A stretch of 64,000 bases of DNA, taken from Agapetus fuscipes (taxonomy: Eukaryota; Arthropoda; Insecta; Trichoptera; Glossosomatidae). Numbering within the stretch: position 1 is the stretch's first letter; every line of letters begins with the position of its first letter. The stretch covers positions 7,897,156 through 7,961,155 of the forward strand of contig OX637361.1 in the NCBI GenBank assembly GCA_951799405.1, written 5' to 3'. Below the pieces are notes generated by a model that made no database searches, had not been told where the DNA came from, and saw only the letters and a list, made by a program, of their open reading frames with translations. This document shows positions 21,850 to 34,470 of the stretch, piece after piece. Made by a program: the position numbers and the translations under genes.

Positions 21850-22200
21850 TCAAAAGTGTTCCGCGCAAAAAGCTCCGCGCCACGAGGCTCGGTGGAAAAC
21901 AAACCGTCGGAACTCAATTAAAAGTTGCGCCGTCGATTCTCGGGCGTAAATATCGCACGCGAAAAAAACTGTCATCGAAGTTTGGCGCCGTTTGGGGGGG
22001 GGGGGGTTGCTTTCCACCCCCTCGATGCGCACGCCATTTAAAAATCACCCCCACTGCTCCCCCCCCTCGTCGGGAAACTTTTCATTCACTGAAAAAAAGT
22101 ATGGCAAGGCCACGGGGGTAGGTTTTGTGACGTCACGCTGCCGTGTCAAGTGCGCGTCGTTTCCTAGCAACGGCGCGCATTCTACAACTTGTTTTTTTTT
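21850..22200 (+). promoter_or_regulatory. CpG-enriched region, candidate proximal promoter of the RUNX gene
   Basis: Dense CpGs, a full cAMP-response-type palindrome TGACGTCA (22128-22135), a half X-box-like 'cctagcaacg' (about 22172) and poly-G/C runs. It is repeat-free and about 1 kb upstream of the coding start. An initiator-like TTCAGTG lies downstream at 22308-22314. Promoter function is inference from composition and position. Confidence 0.45.
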
Positions 22201-23815
<1,615 letters not shown>

Positions 23816-25570
23816 ACATACATACAATGGCCAAAGTCAAGCCATTTAAACATAGCTCCCTATGGATGGACTCATTGGTACGTCTAGCTGTCCATGGGAT
23901 TCGGAGCATGCGCATCCAGCACCACATTTCCAACGCATATTTTTTTTCTCCTTTCTGCGACTTTAATGGTGGAAAACAGAGCCTTATTTTTTTCTTTAAA
24001 ATTACTGAGATATCAATACAACGTAGATCATTTATTTTATGAAATATCTCAATAATTTCCCTTTCATATAGTTTTTTATACATGAGCCATAAAGAACAAA
24101 GGCAGCATTCTGCATTTTATTTTCAAAATGAGATACAAAATAATATAGAGATAGATGATGAAAAAATTATTTCCTGTGTTTTGCACATATTGATCTCATT
24201 TTCCATAAGAATACCCATTTAATTGCCCATACGACCAAATATATTAAAAAAATATACAAATAAATTTATACTATTTTTCTATTCGAATAATAAAAATCTA
24301 AACAAACAAAGTTGTGCTTTTTTTGTATAGATTTTAAATTTTCAAAACAATCAAAGGATTTTTTTTTTAAAAACATACTCACATTGAAAATTGAATAACC
24401 TTTTAAATTCATTGAATTTCTTAAACAGAAGTGTAAATAATTGCATCCCTCGCAATACGGTACATTTCACCCCTTCATGACGTCACAGAAGTGTGAAGAG
24501 ATCTTTGTTTCATGCAACCCCAAGCCTTGTCTTCGACTCGGAGGGATGAGCATCCCCGTAAGAAAAGGGGTGAATATTTATTGCGTGTTTTCATTAGCGC
24601 AATGAACTGCGAAACCCTTAGCGTAATTATTTTTATTATGATTACTTCAAATCTCCGGTGGGCGGAAAAATTAGCTGAATTATTCAACATTTAAATTAGC
24701 CATTTCAAAAATATGCACAGGTTTTTCCATATCTTACGAAGAAAGTGATAAGAATCTACATTTATTAGAAATTGTAACCTACATACAATTACGGATTGTA
24801 AATTAGAATAACGGTCGTTAAAATTTGGTTTAAAATGCAACAAACCGATTTGTAGAGAAGAACTGGGTTATCAAAGTTTCGTTAGGGCCTGTTGCACCAA
24901 CCTCCAATCAATATTTGATTGACACATCACATTTGATTGCGTGATTCTGTTAAGGGCCTCGGTTAAATATTTCTTGGAAGTGGGTAATATTATGATGGAA
25001 TTTGAACAAGAAAGATGATGCACATTAGCTGATTTACGTATACGTCTATGCAACCAACTTTTTTATTTCATTGGAGAAATCAAACTTGATTTTGATTTTT
25101 GCCTATTTGGAGTTTGGTGACATCGTATCCAATGTCATCAAAAGATCTGTGCCCTGTTTAAAGTATTGCATAAATTAAAAAAATGTATGGAATAAACAAC
25201 GGCACTCCTAGAGGGGGATTTAGTTTTCATGCTTTACTTACTTACACAATGCTTTATACAAGGAGCAATTCATGCTTCCTCGTCCAAAAATATACCAAGC
25301 GAGCATTTTACCCACTGAGCTATCGACCAGATCGTTTACCTCGGAAAAATGCGTAATCCTCAATCCTTCCTCGTAACCGTCCTGTATGTAACAATGTGTT
25401 AGAAAGGCCCACAGCACATGTACGCTCATACAAAGCTATGTATTTAGTTTTACACTTTCCTGTGAAGACTTATATCTCAAACGTTCTACCGCCTGGGCTA
25501 TCGACATTCAAATAAGAAATCGCAATTTCAACACCTTATATTTATCTGATTCCAAATACCAAATTGCAAA
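23816..25570. other. Intron 1, mostly unique; candidate conserved patch
   Basis: Mainly AT-rich unique sequence. 24430-24700 stands out: higher complexity, no repeat match and a perfect TGACGTCA at 24478-24485, the same 8-mer as in the candidate promoter. A decayed SINE-A head trace lies at about 25290-25335 ('actgagctatcgaccag'). Confidence 0.35.
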
Positions 25571-25981
25571 TTAAGCAACATTGGGCGCGGTCAGTGCTTG
25601 GATGGGTAACCGCTCAGGTACACCGCGTGTCGTTGGCATCTTGGACCGGTCCGTAGTCCGTAGTGGCAACACTTCGGACTCGTAAATGGAAGGTTGTGGA
25701 TTCGGATCCCGGCGGAGCACAAAAATATACCATTAATATTTCGAATGTGCTCTTCGCTGGGTTGAAAAAAATCATAAACCTTTACCAATCAATGACCGGT
25801 CACCAAAAGGTCCATCCAGCCTTACAGCAACTGGGTCTTGCTTGAGTATTGGCGCTTTGTAGCGACGACCAAGCTCGTACACCTCTGCGGCACTACAACA
25901 AGTGTCATAGACCCCTAGAGTCTTTAGAATCTAGGGAGTCTCCCGCACAGGATTTCTTAAAAAAAAAAAAAAAAAAAAAAA
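25571..25981 (+). mobile_element. 5S-tRNA SINE (SINE-B with 5S head), tail 1
   Basis: 25571-25640 is the 3' ~70 nt of a 5S rRNA-like module ('ttaagcaacattgggcgcgg', 'gcttggatgggtaaccgctc', 'acaccgcgtgtcgttggc'). After ATCTTG comes the SINE-B tRNA-like head (from 25644, B box region 'gtggattcggatcccggcgg'), body, LINE-derived tail 1 and poly(A) at 25957-25981. It is 5'-truncated inside the 5S part; compare the full-length 5S head at 57884. Confidence 0.85.
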
Positions 25982-25984
25982 TGC

Positions 25985-26205
25985 ATAGGGTATAGGCAAA
26001 TACATTTCAGAATAAATATTTTCTCCCATTCCTTTCAAATAACTCATTTGAAATTGACGGAAGTGCTAACGATGGCTCCAATCGAACTTAAATTTAAATC
26101 TGAATATCAAGCTTGAATGGTTTTGTACCATATATTGCCTACCTATTAGGCGCATGTACCTGTATGGGATGAACTGAACACCCCTGTCGATTCCAAATTC
26201 AACAA
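25985..26205 (+). repeat. Repeat E (pair with 59915-60118)
   Basis: About 210 bp matching the reverse complement of 59915-60118 at roughly 80% by eye. Anchors: 'aatacatttcagaat', 'gctaacgatg..t.caatcga' and 'ttgcctacctattaggcgca'. Family unknown. Confidence 0.7.
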
Positions 26206-26806
26206 AAAAATTACATTTTTAAAAATGAAAATGCGCTAAATCGATGCAAACAAATGAAATAACCCAATTCTTACATCGCAATTACCTCGGTTTACCATAA
26301 CACTAAACAACCAACCCAACACCTTTGTAACAGACACCGGAGACTCTCAAAAATAAGCGCCAGGTCAGATTTCGGTCGCTCAGCGGTGGATAGTCGCCAG
26401 AGGGACGCCGCAACTATTGCTGCCTTCTGCGGGCAAGGGGCGCCGGTCAGTGTAGTTAGGGTCACTGCGGCTTGGGGTCGGGTCACCGCAGACCCTGGCC
26501 TACCTTGGCGACGACCCTACCGCCAGGAACTCGTCTTGGAGACCTACATTCACCGCATTGGTTATGTGAAATCGGCCGCTGACTATGCCGCTAACCTTTT
26601 TTTGCGTATCTCCCATTTTGAGGTTATTTACCTGCTGAAAATAGTGAGAAAAACTATTGAAAAGTCAATGAAATAAGTGTAAATGAATGGTAGGTGTACG
26701 ATGTTTATTTTTTGGAAATTATGGTTTTCACATTCATTGAAGAGTTTTGCTCTTGTACTTTGACAAGGAGTAACGAATAAAATAAATAATATAAATATGA
26801 CTCTGG
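26206..26806. other. Intron 1; GC-rich patch of unknown origin
   Basis: 26385-26580 is unusually GC-rich for an intron, with an open plus frame (26386-26676) that has no recognised domain. It may be a transposon scrap. The rest is AT-rich. Confidence 0.35.
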
Positions 26807-27262
26807 TTATGGTTATGACTCTGGATGAAATGAAAGAAGTATGCAAGGACAGGAAGAAGTGGCGGCTAATCTGCAATGTTGATTTCTAATGTTGGTGTAT
26901 TCATTTGCTACATTTTTTGCATAGGAAATTTTTGACTTTTTTTGTATAGATTTCTTTGTAAGGTTTTGTTCTTTTTTATATTTAAATGTAATTTATTATT
27001 CATATTCCTTGACTTATAGGTTGGTATGAGGCTGACCACCCATACTGTAAAAAATGGTTCACTTTGCCAATGTCACCCCTGTTTCAGGGAAGGTCGGCAA
27101 AAGTTGTGGGGCTTATGTTCATTTGAGGTTTGGATTTTATTTGTAAGTACACATTCAGCATTTGTAAGCGCGAACTACACTTGTTGGTTTGTGGGCATAC
27201 ATCTGAGAGCTTTAAATGAATATATCCTTGCAACTTAGATTATAGATTATAGATTATAGAAA
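26807..27262 (+). mobile_element. RTE LINE 3' end: last ORF codons plus RTE-tail
   Basis: 26807-26890 encodes MTLDEMKEVCKDRKKWRLIC and a stop, matching the C-terminus of the 760-codon ORF (MTLEEMKEVCKDRKKWRLIC). A ~115-nt spacer follows, containing 'aatgtaattt' as in the 19-kb element. Then comes a complete RTE-tail unit (27006-27262) ending in TTAGATTATAGATTATAGA. This is the second locus linking tail and ORF. Confidence 0.85.
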
Positions 27263-27314
27263 TAAGAAAAAGTAAGTTTTTGTTTGTCAAAATGGATCTA
27301 ATAAAAATAAAATA

Positions 27315-27414
27315 AATTAATGTTTTTTAACTAACCATAAAAATTTCGTTGATGTATTTGATTGCCAAAAATACATCAACGAAATGTTTTTCAAAGATTG
27401 AATTAATGTTTTTT
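27315..27414. repeat. Small perfect hairpin between 14-bp direct repeats
   Basis: Arms ATTTCGTTGATGTATTT (27343-27359) and its exact complement (27369-27385) around a 9-nt loop. AATTAATGTTTTTT occurs at 27315-27328 and again at 27401-27414. It looks like a minimal palindromic insertion with target duplication. Confidence 0.65.
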
Positions 27415-27582
27415 TTTTCACATTTTTGGAATGTTTTTTTAAGATTTAATGAATGATTCTTTTGTAATGTTTTTTTTTATATATAAAATCAAGTTGGTCT
27501 CGTCATAATTTTGGAATCTTTCACTTACAACCTACATAATTTTTAAAAGTATTAATCAATTGAACATCAAGTATATATAAAA

Positions 27583-27810
27583 TCCATAATCTAAGTCGCA
27601 AAGATATATTACATTTGAGATTCATATTAAATGCATTTCTACAAACAGACACGTATAAGTTCGCACGTAAACATGCCGCATGTGGACCTACAATGATAAG
27701 CCCCAATCTCAAATGAACATAAGCCCTGTAACTCTTGCCGACCTTCTCTGAAAGAGGGGTGACCTTGGCAAAGTGAACCATCTTTTTCCCGTATGGGTGG
27801 TAATACTGCA
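27583..27810 (-). repeat. RTE-tail repeat
   Basis: 'ataatctaagtcgcaaagat', 'cagacacgtataagttcgcac', 'cttgccgaccttctctgaaa', 'ggcaaagtgaaccat'. Truncated just before the left-end block. Confidence 0.8.
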
Positions 27811-27935
27811 TTTTACCCACTGAGTACTGTACTTTACCCATACTGCACTTTACCCACTATACATAATTATCAAAAGTTTCATTCACTTTGGAGTAGAAAA
27901 ACTCAATCGTCAAATTTAAATCCGTTTTAATTTCG

Positions 27936-28174
27936 GTCCGGTAGATAGCTCAGTTGGTCGAGTGCTTGCATTCCATGCCATGAGCTCAGGTTCGAATCGG
28001 TGTTTATTTCAAACCCCAAAATAAAATACGTTTAGGTTTACTCAGCCTTCACAAGAAATGAGTACCAGCCCCCTCGGGAGCTGGGAAACCCTCCACTTCA
28101 CTGAAGTGGTTGGCGTAAGGCCGGCCCCCTTACCTGTAAAAATAAATAGGTTCAACTCGCCACAATGAATTCAA
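27936..28174 (+). mobile_element. SINE-A
   Basis: Head GTCCGGTAGATAGCTCAGTT with B box GGTTCGAATCGG, deleted just after the B box. The body runs 'gtttatttcaaaccccaaaa' to 'aataaataggttcaactcgc'; the last ~70 nt are missing. Confidence 0.8.
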
Positions 28175-28804
28175 TGATTTAAAAAATCCTAATGGTCACT
28201 AAGTATAACTATTATATTTCTTTCTTTTTTGCAAAGTATCTCAAATGGATAGAAAGAACACTTGAAAGTCTTGCAGTCCCCCTCTGTCTCTCAGGCCTTA
28301 GACTTGTTTCTTAGCCAACTTTTAGTTTTCTCTTACACACAACTCGCAAAGGTAGTAACTACTTGGCGAGTTTCACTACAGGGCGCTCCACTTAGCGGCA
28401 GTAATTGAAACGTCCTCCTTACACCAAACTTGTTCACTTTGATTGAAAAAGTTTTTGTCACAGATTTCTCTTTACTTCTACACACTTAAATTCTAGTACT
28501 AGTAACTTTAAAAGTTTTCTTAACAAATATACTGATATTTTTTTAGAGAAAAATACTTTTGTTTTATCAACTTTTATTCACTGCTCAAAAGGTAGCTTAT
28601 AACATGGTAACATGGTTACAATACTTTTTTATAAGAAAACGGAAGTACACAAAGATGGCGTCTGTATTGCCAACTCTACAAATTTAATATTGTATTTCAA
28701 CATATACATTCATTCCTTGACATGTTTTAGTTCATGGATTCATTCATTGCTTAGTTGATGGCGATTGTGTTACTTCGATATTTTTATATGTACAACTGCA
28801 CGTA
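28175..28804. other. Intron 1, nothing recognised
   Basis: Unique-looking sequence with moderate complexity around 28250-28450. No coding frame of note. Confidence 0.4.
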
Positions 28805-29060
28805 TATTCCTTGACTTATATATTGGTATGAAACTGACCACCCATACTGTGAAAAATGGTTCACGCTGCCAATTTCACCCCTGTTTCAGGGAAGGTCCGC
28901 AAGAGTTGCAGGGCTTATGTTAATTTGAGATTGGGTTTTTATACTGTAGGTCCACGCGGCATGTGTGAGCGCGAAATTATGCGTGTCTGCTTGTGGGAAT
29001 GCATTTGATATGAATCTCAAATGATACATATTATCTTTGCAACTTAGATTTAAATTTAGA
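28805..29060 (+). repeat. RTE-tail repeat, full unit
   Basis: Starts TATTCCTTGACTTATATATT and ends 'tctttgcaacttagatttaa'. All family blocks are present. Confidence 0.85.
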
Positions 29061-29404
29061 AACACGACATGGGGAAGAATAGGGAATGTCAGTTGAAGAA
29101 CATTTTGGGTAAATCAAAATTATAAAATTGAAAGTCCGTGTTTCTCATGGTTGTTGCCTGTCACAAAGAACCGGAAATACCCCATTAATTTGTGATAGCG
29201 ACTGCTGTTACATTACAAATTTTGCAGAGCTTTAGATACACACAGATGCCGCAAGATAGCTTTAGTAGATTATTTCCCTATATTTCTTGTTTTTCCCCTG
29301 TAGTCTTAATTTTTAAGAATATATACATACCTGAGTGGTAGAATCCCAATGCTTATTGAAATTAAGAGTCTTTAGCAGCTCAAAGTTTTTTTTTGAGATT
29401 GTGA

Positions 29405-29545
29405 TTATTCCTTGACTTATAGGGTGGTATAAGGCTGACCACCCATACTGTAAAAAAATGGTTCACTTTGCCTTTTGTTTCAGGCAAAGTTGGCAAGAGA
29501 TGCAGGGCTTATGTTCATTTGCCATTGGGCTCTGATATAAGTCTC
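29405..29545 (+). repeat. RTE-tail repeat, 5' half
   Basis: Starts TATTCCTTGACTTATAGGGT and stops after 'tgttcatttgccattgggct'. A 3'-truncated unit, which is unusual for a simple LINE 3' end. Confidence 0.75.
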
Positions 29546-29619
29546 TGTTCAAAGCATTTCTATCTCTATTTATAGGTGTACACTGGCACACGCTAGAATA
29601 TTCTTATTTAGAAAACAAA

Positions 29620-29880
29620 ACAAACAACTAAGCTACATATATAGTGTAACTTCTTGCCGCGTTATCCCCGAAGGGGTTGCAAGTGGCGAGTTGAACCTAT
29701 TTATTTTTACAGGTGTTACTCATTTCTTGTGAAGGCTGAGTAAACCTTGCTGGTATTTGGTTTTGGGGTTTGAAATAAACACCGAAACGGGAAATCATTT
29801 CTGACACCCTCGGTGGGATTCGAACCCGAGTTCTCGGCATGGAATGCAAGCACTCTACCAACTGAGCTATCTACCGGACT
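29620..29880 (-). mobile_element. SINE-A
   Basis: Clean head on the minus strand (AGTCCGGTAGATAGCTCAGT, B box GGTTCGAATCCC). The internal segment around the 'ccggcctta' block is deleted; the 3' end is near 29620. Confidence 0.85.
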
Positions 29881-30429
29881 ATTGCTAGAAGATGCGAGCA
29901 AATGCTCACACCATAGAACAAATACAAGTATAATTATTTAAGCACCTACATCAAGAGACGCAGATACACTTACACTATTAAAATAACACAGACACACATT
30001 CGTAACAAATATTGTAATATAAATGTATCAGAAATGAAGTAGCAATGATAGATTGTGTCAGTGGGGATTTGTATGCGAGCGATGCGATGGACTGAAAATT
30101 GGATATTGTATGCAGCAGTGAGTGCGGTTTTTCATTTTGAAATGTGAATAAGTATTCACCGTATGTATCGAATTGTAAAATTCATCAAAATATGAGTGTT
30201 ACAAAAATACAAGTTTTGTAAATTTTTTTTTTTGGATGCATTGCCTTATTTTAAGGTTATCCTAGGTTAATTTGAAACAAACAACTATTTTTTTCAAATT
30301 AAACATTAATTCCAAAGAAACAACTTAAAAAATTCCAACGAAAAATAAGATTATAATTATTTGGTTTTAATATCTGCCTACCTTATTATGTACAATTTTA
30401 TTTATGAAAATAAATATATTGCTACCACC
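29881..30429. other. Intron 1, nothing recognised
   Basis: AT-rich. No repeat or gene assigned. Confidence 0.4.
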
Positions 30430-30620
30430 AATACGGTAAGTCTGATGGTTAACGCTTCGTACCTACTCGTAATCAGAAGGTCGTGAGTTTGACTACAATA
30501 AAATATACTTCAATTTTCAATTTCATTTACTGTATCCTTTTAGCCTTACCTACAGCAAATGAGTCTTGCTTATGTGCTTGCATACTTTGATTATAATTTA
30601 GTATCTGACGGTGTGATTCT
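30430..30620 (+). mobile_element. SINE-B, old copy with tail 2
   Basis: Decayed head ('acggtaagtctgatggttaac', 'ggtcgtgagtttgac'), the 'cagcaaatgagtcttgctta' block and the tail-2 trace 'gacggtgtgattctcaaac' keep the SINE-B order. Confidence 0.5.
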
Positions 30621-31456
30621 CAAACAGCGAAGCCGTGGGTTATCCGCAGCCTACATTGAATTTTCCATACAAAAAATATATGATCCTTAGATCAAATGTT
30701 TTGTAAATAGCACTGTTGGTTAATTTTTTTCTCATTTAAATCAATCATTCATATGATTATGGAACATATTGTTATGATTTGACTTGGTTTTTTTTTAAAT
30801 TAAATTTCGATTTAAATTTATTTATTCATAAAATGGTGCACAATGTACTCTTCATTCTTACAGGTCTTCGCGTCACAAAAGTCAAAGAAACTCTGTCTAT
30901 CCCACAGAATATTTGCTCGTATTTACATGTGCGGCAGAGACAATTCTTGCATGTTCGAGAACATGGTAGATACTTCCTAGTAGATGGTACTAGAGCATTG
31001 TTCCACACTATACCAGAAACGTTACACACCCAACCAGCATGCTTAGGCTCACGCACGGACCCATACGTTTGTAACACTTCCATAATGGATTGTTCTACAC
31101 TATACCAGAGACGTCACACACACCAACCAGCGTGCCTAGGCTCACGTCCAACGAATCCATAGTTCGTAACAACATAAATATTTCTAATTTGCAATCAACT
31201 GAGTCCACCCTTTTTCCCAATGAGCCGGTATCTGTGTGGGTTTGTTTCACCTGTGATCACCTCCCCCCTCCTGGTACGGAATTATCATCAGGGTAGAGGG
31301 CATGTGACGGGGCGCAGCTGCATTTGACAGCTGTCGGCGGATTATTGTGCAATACTAGATGCACCCTCGTGTCCACAGACAGATATACAAGTCATTCACA
31401 GTACTGCATTATTATGTATTGATTGGAAGAAAAATGGATAAACCTATGTTTCTTCC
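30621..31456. other. Intron 1 with a 92-bp direct duplication
   Basis: Unassigned sequence. Two ~80-nt units start at 31000 and 31092 (period 92): 'gttc.acactataccaga.acg' and 'accaac.agc.tgc.taggctcacg' recur. No conserved coding frame. Confidence 0.5.
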
Positions 31457-31949
31457 GCAACTAAAACGCAACTAAGCTACGCATATGGTGTACCTTCTTG
31501 GCTGCGTTATCCCCGAAGGGATCGCATGTGGCGATTCGGGACCTATTTATTTTTACAGGTAAGGGAGCCGGCCTCACACCAACCACTTTCAGTTGAAATG
31601 GGGGTTTACCAGCTCTCGGGGGGGCTTGTTCTCATTTCTTGTGAAGGCTGAGTAAACCTTGAGATCGAACCCTTGCTCTCGGCATGGAATACAAGCATTC
31701 TATCAATTGAGCTATCGACCTCTTTACGAGCTACAAAGCGCCCATTCTCAAGCAAGACCCAGTTGCTGTAAGGCTGGATGGACCTTTGGTGACCGGTCAT
31801 TGGTACCTAAAGGTTTTATAAAATTTTCAACCCAGCGAAGAGCAAATTTGAAAATATAAATAGTATGTTTTTTGTGCTCCGCCGGGATTCGAACCCACAA
31901 CCTTCCCATTCAGAGTCCGAAGTGTTATTACTGAACTACGGACCGGTCT
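31457..31949 (-). mobile_element. Composite SINE dimer: SINE-B head unit fused to SINE-A
   Basis: On the minus strand, SINE-B without tail (31949-31721, head GACCGGTCCGTAGTTCAGTA, ending 'agcgccca..ctttgtagctcg') joins SINE-A (31720-31457, 'ggtcgatagctcaattgata') that lacks the segment after its B box. The copy at 55666-56153 has the same junction and the same internal deletion, so this is one composite family rather than two chance insertions. Confidence 0.8.
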
Positions 31950-32996
31950 AATGCCAAAAAAAAACTATTGAAAGCCATTTATATCAAGTCTACAAAAATA
32001 ATAACATTCAAGTCAAATGAAGTGTCACAAATGAACTGTCAGTGGTGTAGTGTGACGTTAGCTTCGCATTGATTGTTATGTATGCTCTGTAGACAAAGTG
32101 CAAGATGTGATGACATGGGATAACTGTCATATTTGACAGCTCATCAAATGTAATGTTTACTATAATCTGCAGTCAAGTTACACCTTTTTAACCTGGATTT
32201 TTTTCTCAGTGATTAAACATCAGTCTTGGATGAAAACATAGCAATATATTTGTATGATTTTTGCCTAGAAACCCGGCTGGGTAGCGATGCAATAGTGCAG
32301 TGCGAAGTAAGTTGCGCATAGACTGTCGGGTATGCTCTTAATAAGACAAAGTGCAAGATGTGATGGAATGGGATATCTGACAGCTCAGTATTTTGTGTGA
32401 AGAGCTCATACTGCTATGTTGACTTAAAAAAATATTATAATATACTCGTACAAACTAAAAATAAATTTGGTCAATAAAGAGGAACTAAAAAAACGTTTCG
32501 AATTGAAAAACCTTAGCCGCCAACATTGCTGATCGATCGCAATTTTTTACAGTCTTTCCTTCTTTCATGTCTTGCTTGCATCTTGGTATATTTTTTTATT
32601 TAATTAAACGTAATATTATTTTACTGAAGAAATGCAAACAAAATTTGCACAAAAAATATGAAGAGATTTGCATGCAACTTTCCTGTAAATTTTTTCGTCC
32701 CTGCGTTTCGCGCTTTCTTGTGCGTAAAATTCCTCGAGAATTTTCTTATTTTCCTTTTGTATGTAAGAGTGTTTTCTTACAAAAAGGCTGTATTATAATA
32801 CCACTTGTAGGGGAATATTTTCGGTGTTCTTGGACGCCAGTGCGCAAACTCGAAGAAATTTCTTCCCGGATTTTACTCTTTCAAGACTGAACTCTGCTAA
32901 AAGGCTTTTTTGGGTCACTCCCATTACAAATTCACAGCATTTTTCTTGGCAAAATTCAAAGATGTATGAAATATTTGAGAGTGATATAAATTGTGA
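31950..32996. other. Intron 1; local duplication and repeat D relative
   Basis: About 32036-32145 and 32288-32386 are diverged copies of each other ('agacaaagtgcaagatgtgatg', 'atgggata.ctg', 'gacagctca'). 32190-32330 shares 'tttttctcag...acatcagtctt' and 'cccggctgggtagcgatg' with repeat D (10528-10855). The rest is unassigned. Confidence 0.5.
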
Positions 32997-33190
32997 GCAC
33001 TGTTTTTGTGTATGTAAATCACACTTCAAAGCCATCAGTGGGCTTGATTGTCGGTATGTTAAACGTCAATGCTCAAGCAAAACCCAGTTGCTGTAAGGCT
33101 GAAAGGACCTTTAGTGACCTAAATAGTCTTTGAAGGCAGGGGAATTTTAGAAAACCCTGCGGCAAGCACATTTGAAAAATAGTTATTTTT
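32997..33190 (-). mobile_element. SINE-B, old copy
   Basis: Reverse order: 'gagcactgtttttgtgt', 'cacttcaaagcc', 'gtcaatgctcaagcaaaaccc', 'agttgctgtaaggctg', 'tttagtgacc'. The head is decayed beyond recognition. Confidence 0.55.
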
Positions 33191-33227
33191 TGTTTTGCTC
33201 CGACGGGAATTGAGCACATTTCAATCT

Positions 33228-33620
33228 ATCTACAACCTAAGTTGCAAAGATATATTGAAATTTAATGATCGCATTTATTGCAAGCCCGCAAGCAGACACA
33301 TATGAATTCATGCTTACACATACTGCATGTGTACTTATTAAATAAATCACACCTCACAGAGTCTATATTTTTTATATAGTACCTATAATGTAAATTGCAA
33401 AAATATAATATAATTTAAAATAAATGTTAAATTCATGCCTACAAACAGACACGTGTAAGTTTGGGCTTACATATTCACTTACAAATTCAAATACAGACTT
33501 CAAAGGAACATAAAACTTGCAACTTCTGCCGCCGTTACATGAAATCTGGGTGGGGTTGGCAAAAGTGAGCCAAGTTTTTACAGCATCGGGGTTAGTCTCA
33601 TAACAACCTACATATCAGTA
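33228..33620 (-). repeat. Two RTE-tail repeats, diverged
   Basis: 33228-33330 is a 3' fragment. 33385-33620 is nearly complete, ending with 'acctacatatcagtaaaggaac'. Both have strong divergence from the consensus. Confidence 0.65.
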
Positions 33621-34072
33621 AAGGAACTTTTGATTTCGTATCCTAAGCGTTAACCATTTGACTACAGAATGACTGTTATGAACCTTGTTATAATTTAGGT
33701 CACCAAAACCATTTGAACTACTTACTAAAGGTCACTGCACGTTGGCTCGTGAAAGGGTTCGACCTCTTCAAGCAGATACGACTAAATGGTAGCGTGTGAA
33801 CCTATGTATGTGAGAAGGGATGAGAGAGGGGGATATCAGTTGAGAAATCGGCATCTAAGAAAGCCTCCTTAGAAGTGAATATATGTCTGAGATGAGAGAT
33901 GCTTGCCAAAGGCGTGTGCGTCAACAATAATGGTAGGAGTTTGATTAGATCTAGTACAAAATAATTGTTAAGACTCTGGAAGACCAACTAGATACAACAT
34001 TTACTGAAGTAAATATATACTAGGATTTTGTTAGGGTTTGGTGGTACACACAGTGAAAGTTAAAATATGTAT
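33621..34072. other. Intron 1, nothing recognised
   Basis: Purine-rich stretch near 33810-33840. No gene or repeat assigned. Confidence 0.4.
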
Positions 34073-34318
34073 CTGTAATCTGAGTTACTAAGATATGTTA
34101 CATTTAAGATTCATATTATATGCATTTCCACAAGCAGACATGTATAAATTCGCGCTTATACATGCTGCATGTGGAGTAACGGCATAAAAACCCAATCTCC
34201 AATTAACATAAGCCCTGCAACTCTTGCCGACCTTCCCTGATAATAATGATGAAATAGGTGTTTCATTGGCAAAGTGAACCATTCAGTATGTGTAGTTAGC
34301 CTCATACCAACATTGTAA
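34073..34318 (-). repeat. RTE-tail repeat
   Basis: Nearly complete ('gtaatctgagttactaagatatg' to 'gttagcctcataccaac'); the Penelope-like end at 34319 replaces its left-end block. Confidence 0.8.
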
Positions 34319-34470
34319 ACATTCTGCTCCTGAAGATGCCTCATTAGGCGAAAATGTAAATGAAAATGCACAAAAAAAAGAAATAAATAAGTGAATTACA
34401 ACTCTGTTTTTATCCATTTGAATTTTTAAATAATTGAAAATGGACTTTCACTGTGTAAATAGGTTAACAC
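34319..34470 (+). mobile_element. Penelope-like element end
   Basis: 34330-34353 reads CTGAAGA-T-GCCT-CATT-AGGC-GAAA, then 'atgtaaatgaaaatgc', 'taagtgaattacaactctg' and 'tggactttcactgtgt'. It is the single-arm version of the palindrome at 53641-53897. Confidence 0.6.

Noticed and set aside
30779..31162. 127-codon plus-strand ORF
   Set aside because: Repeats in the frame come from the 92-bp duplication; no recognisable domain, no splice context.
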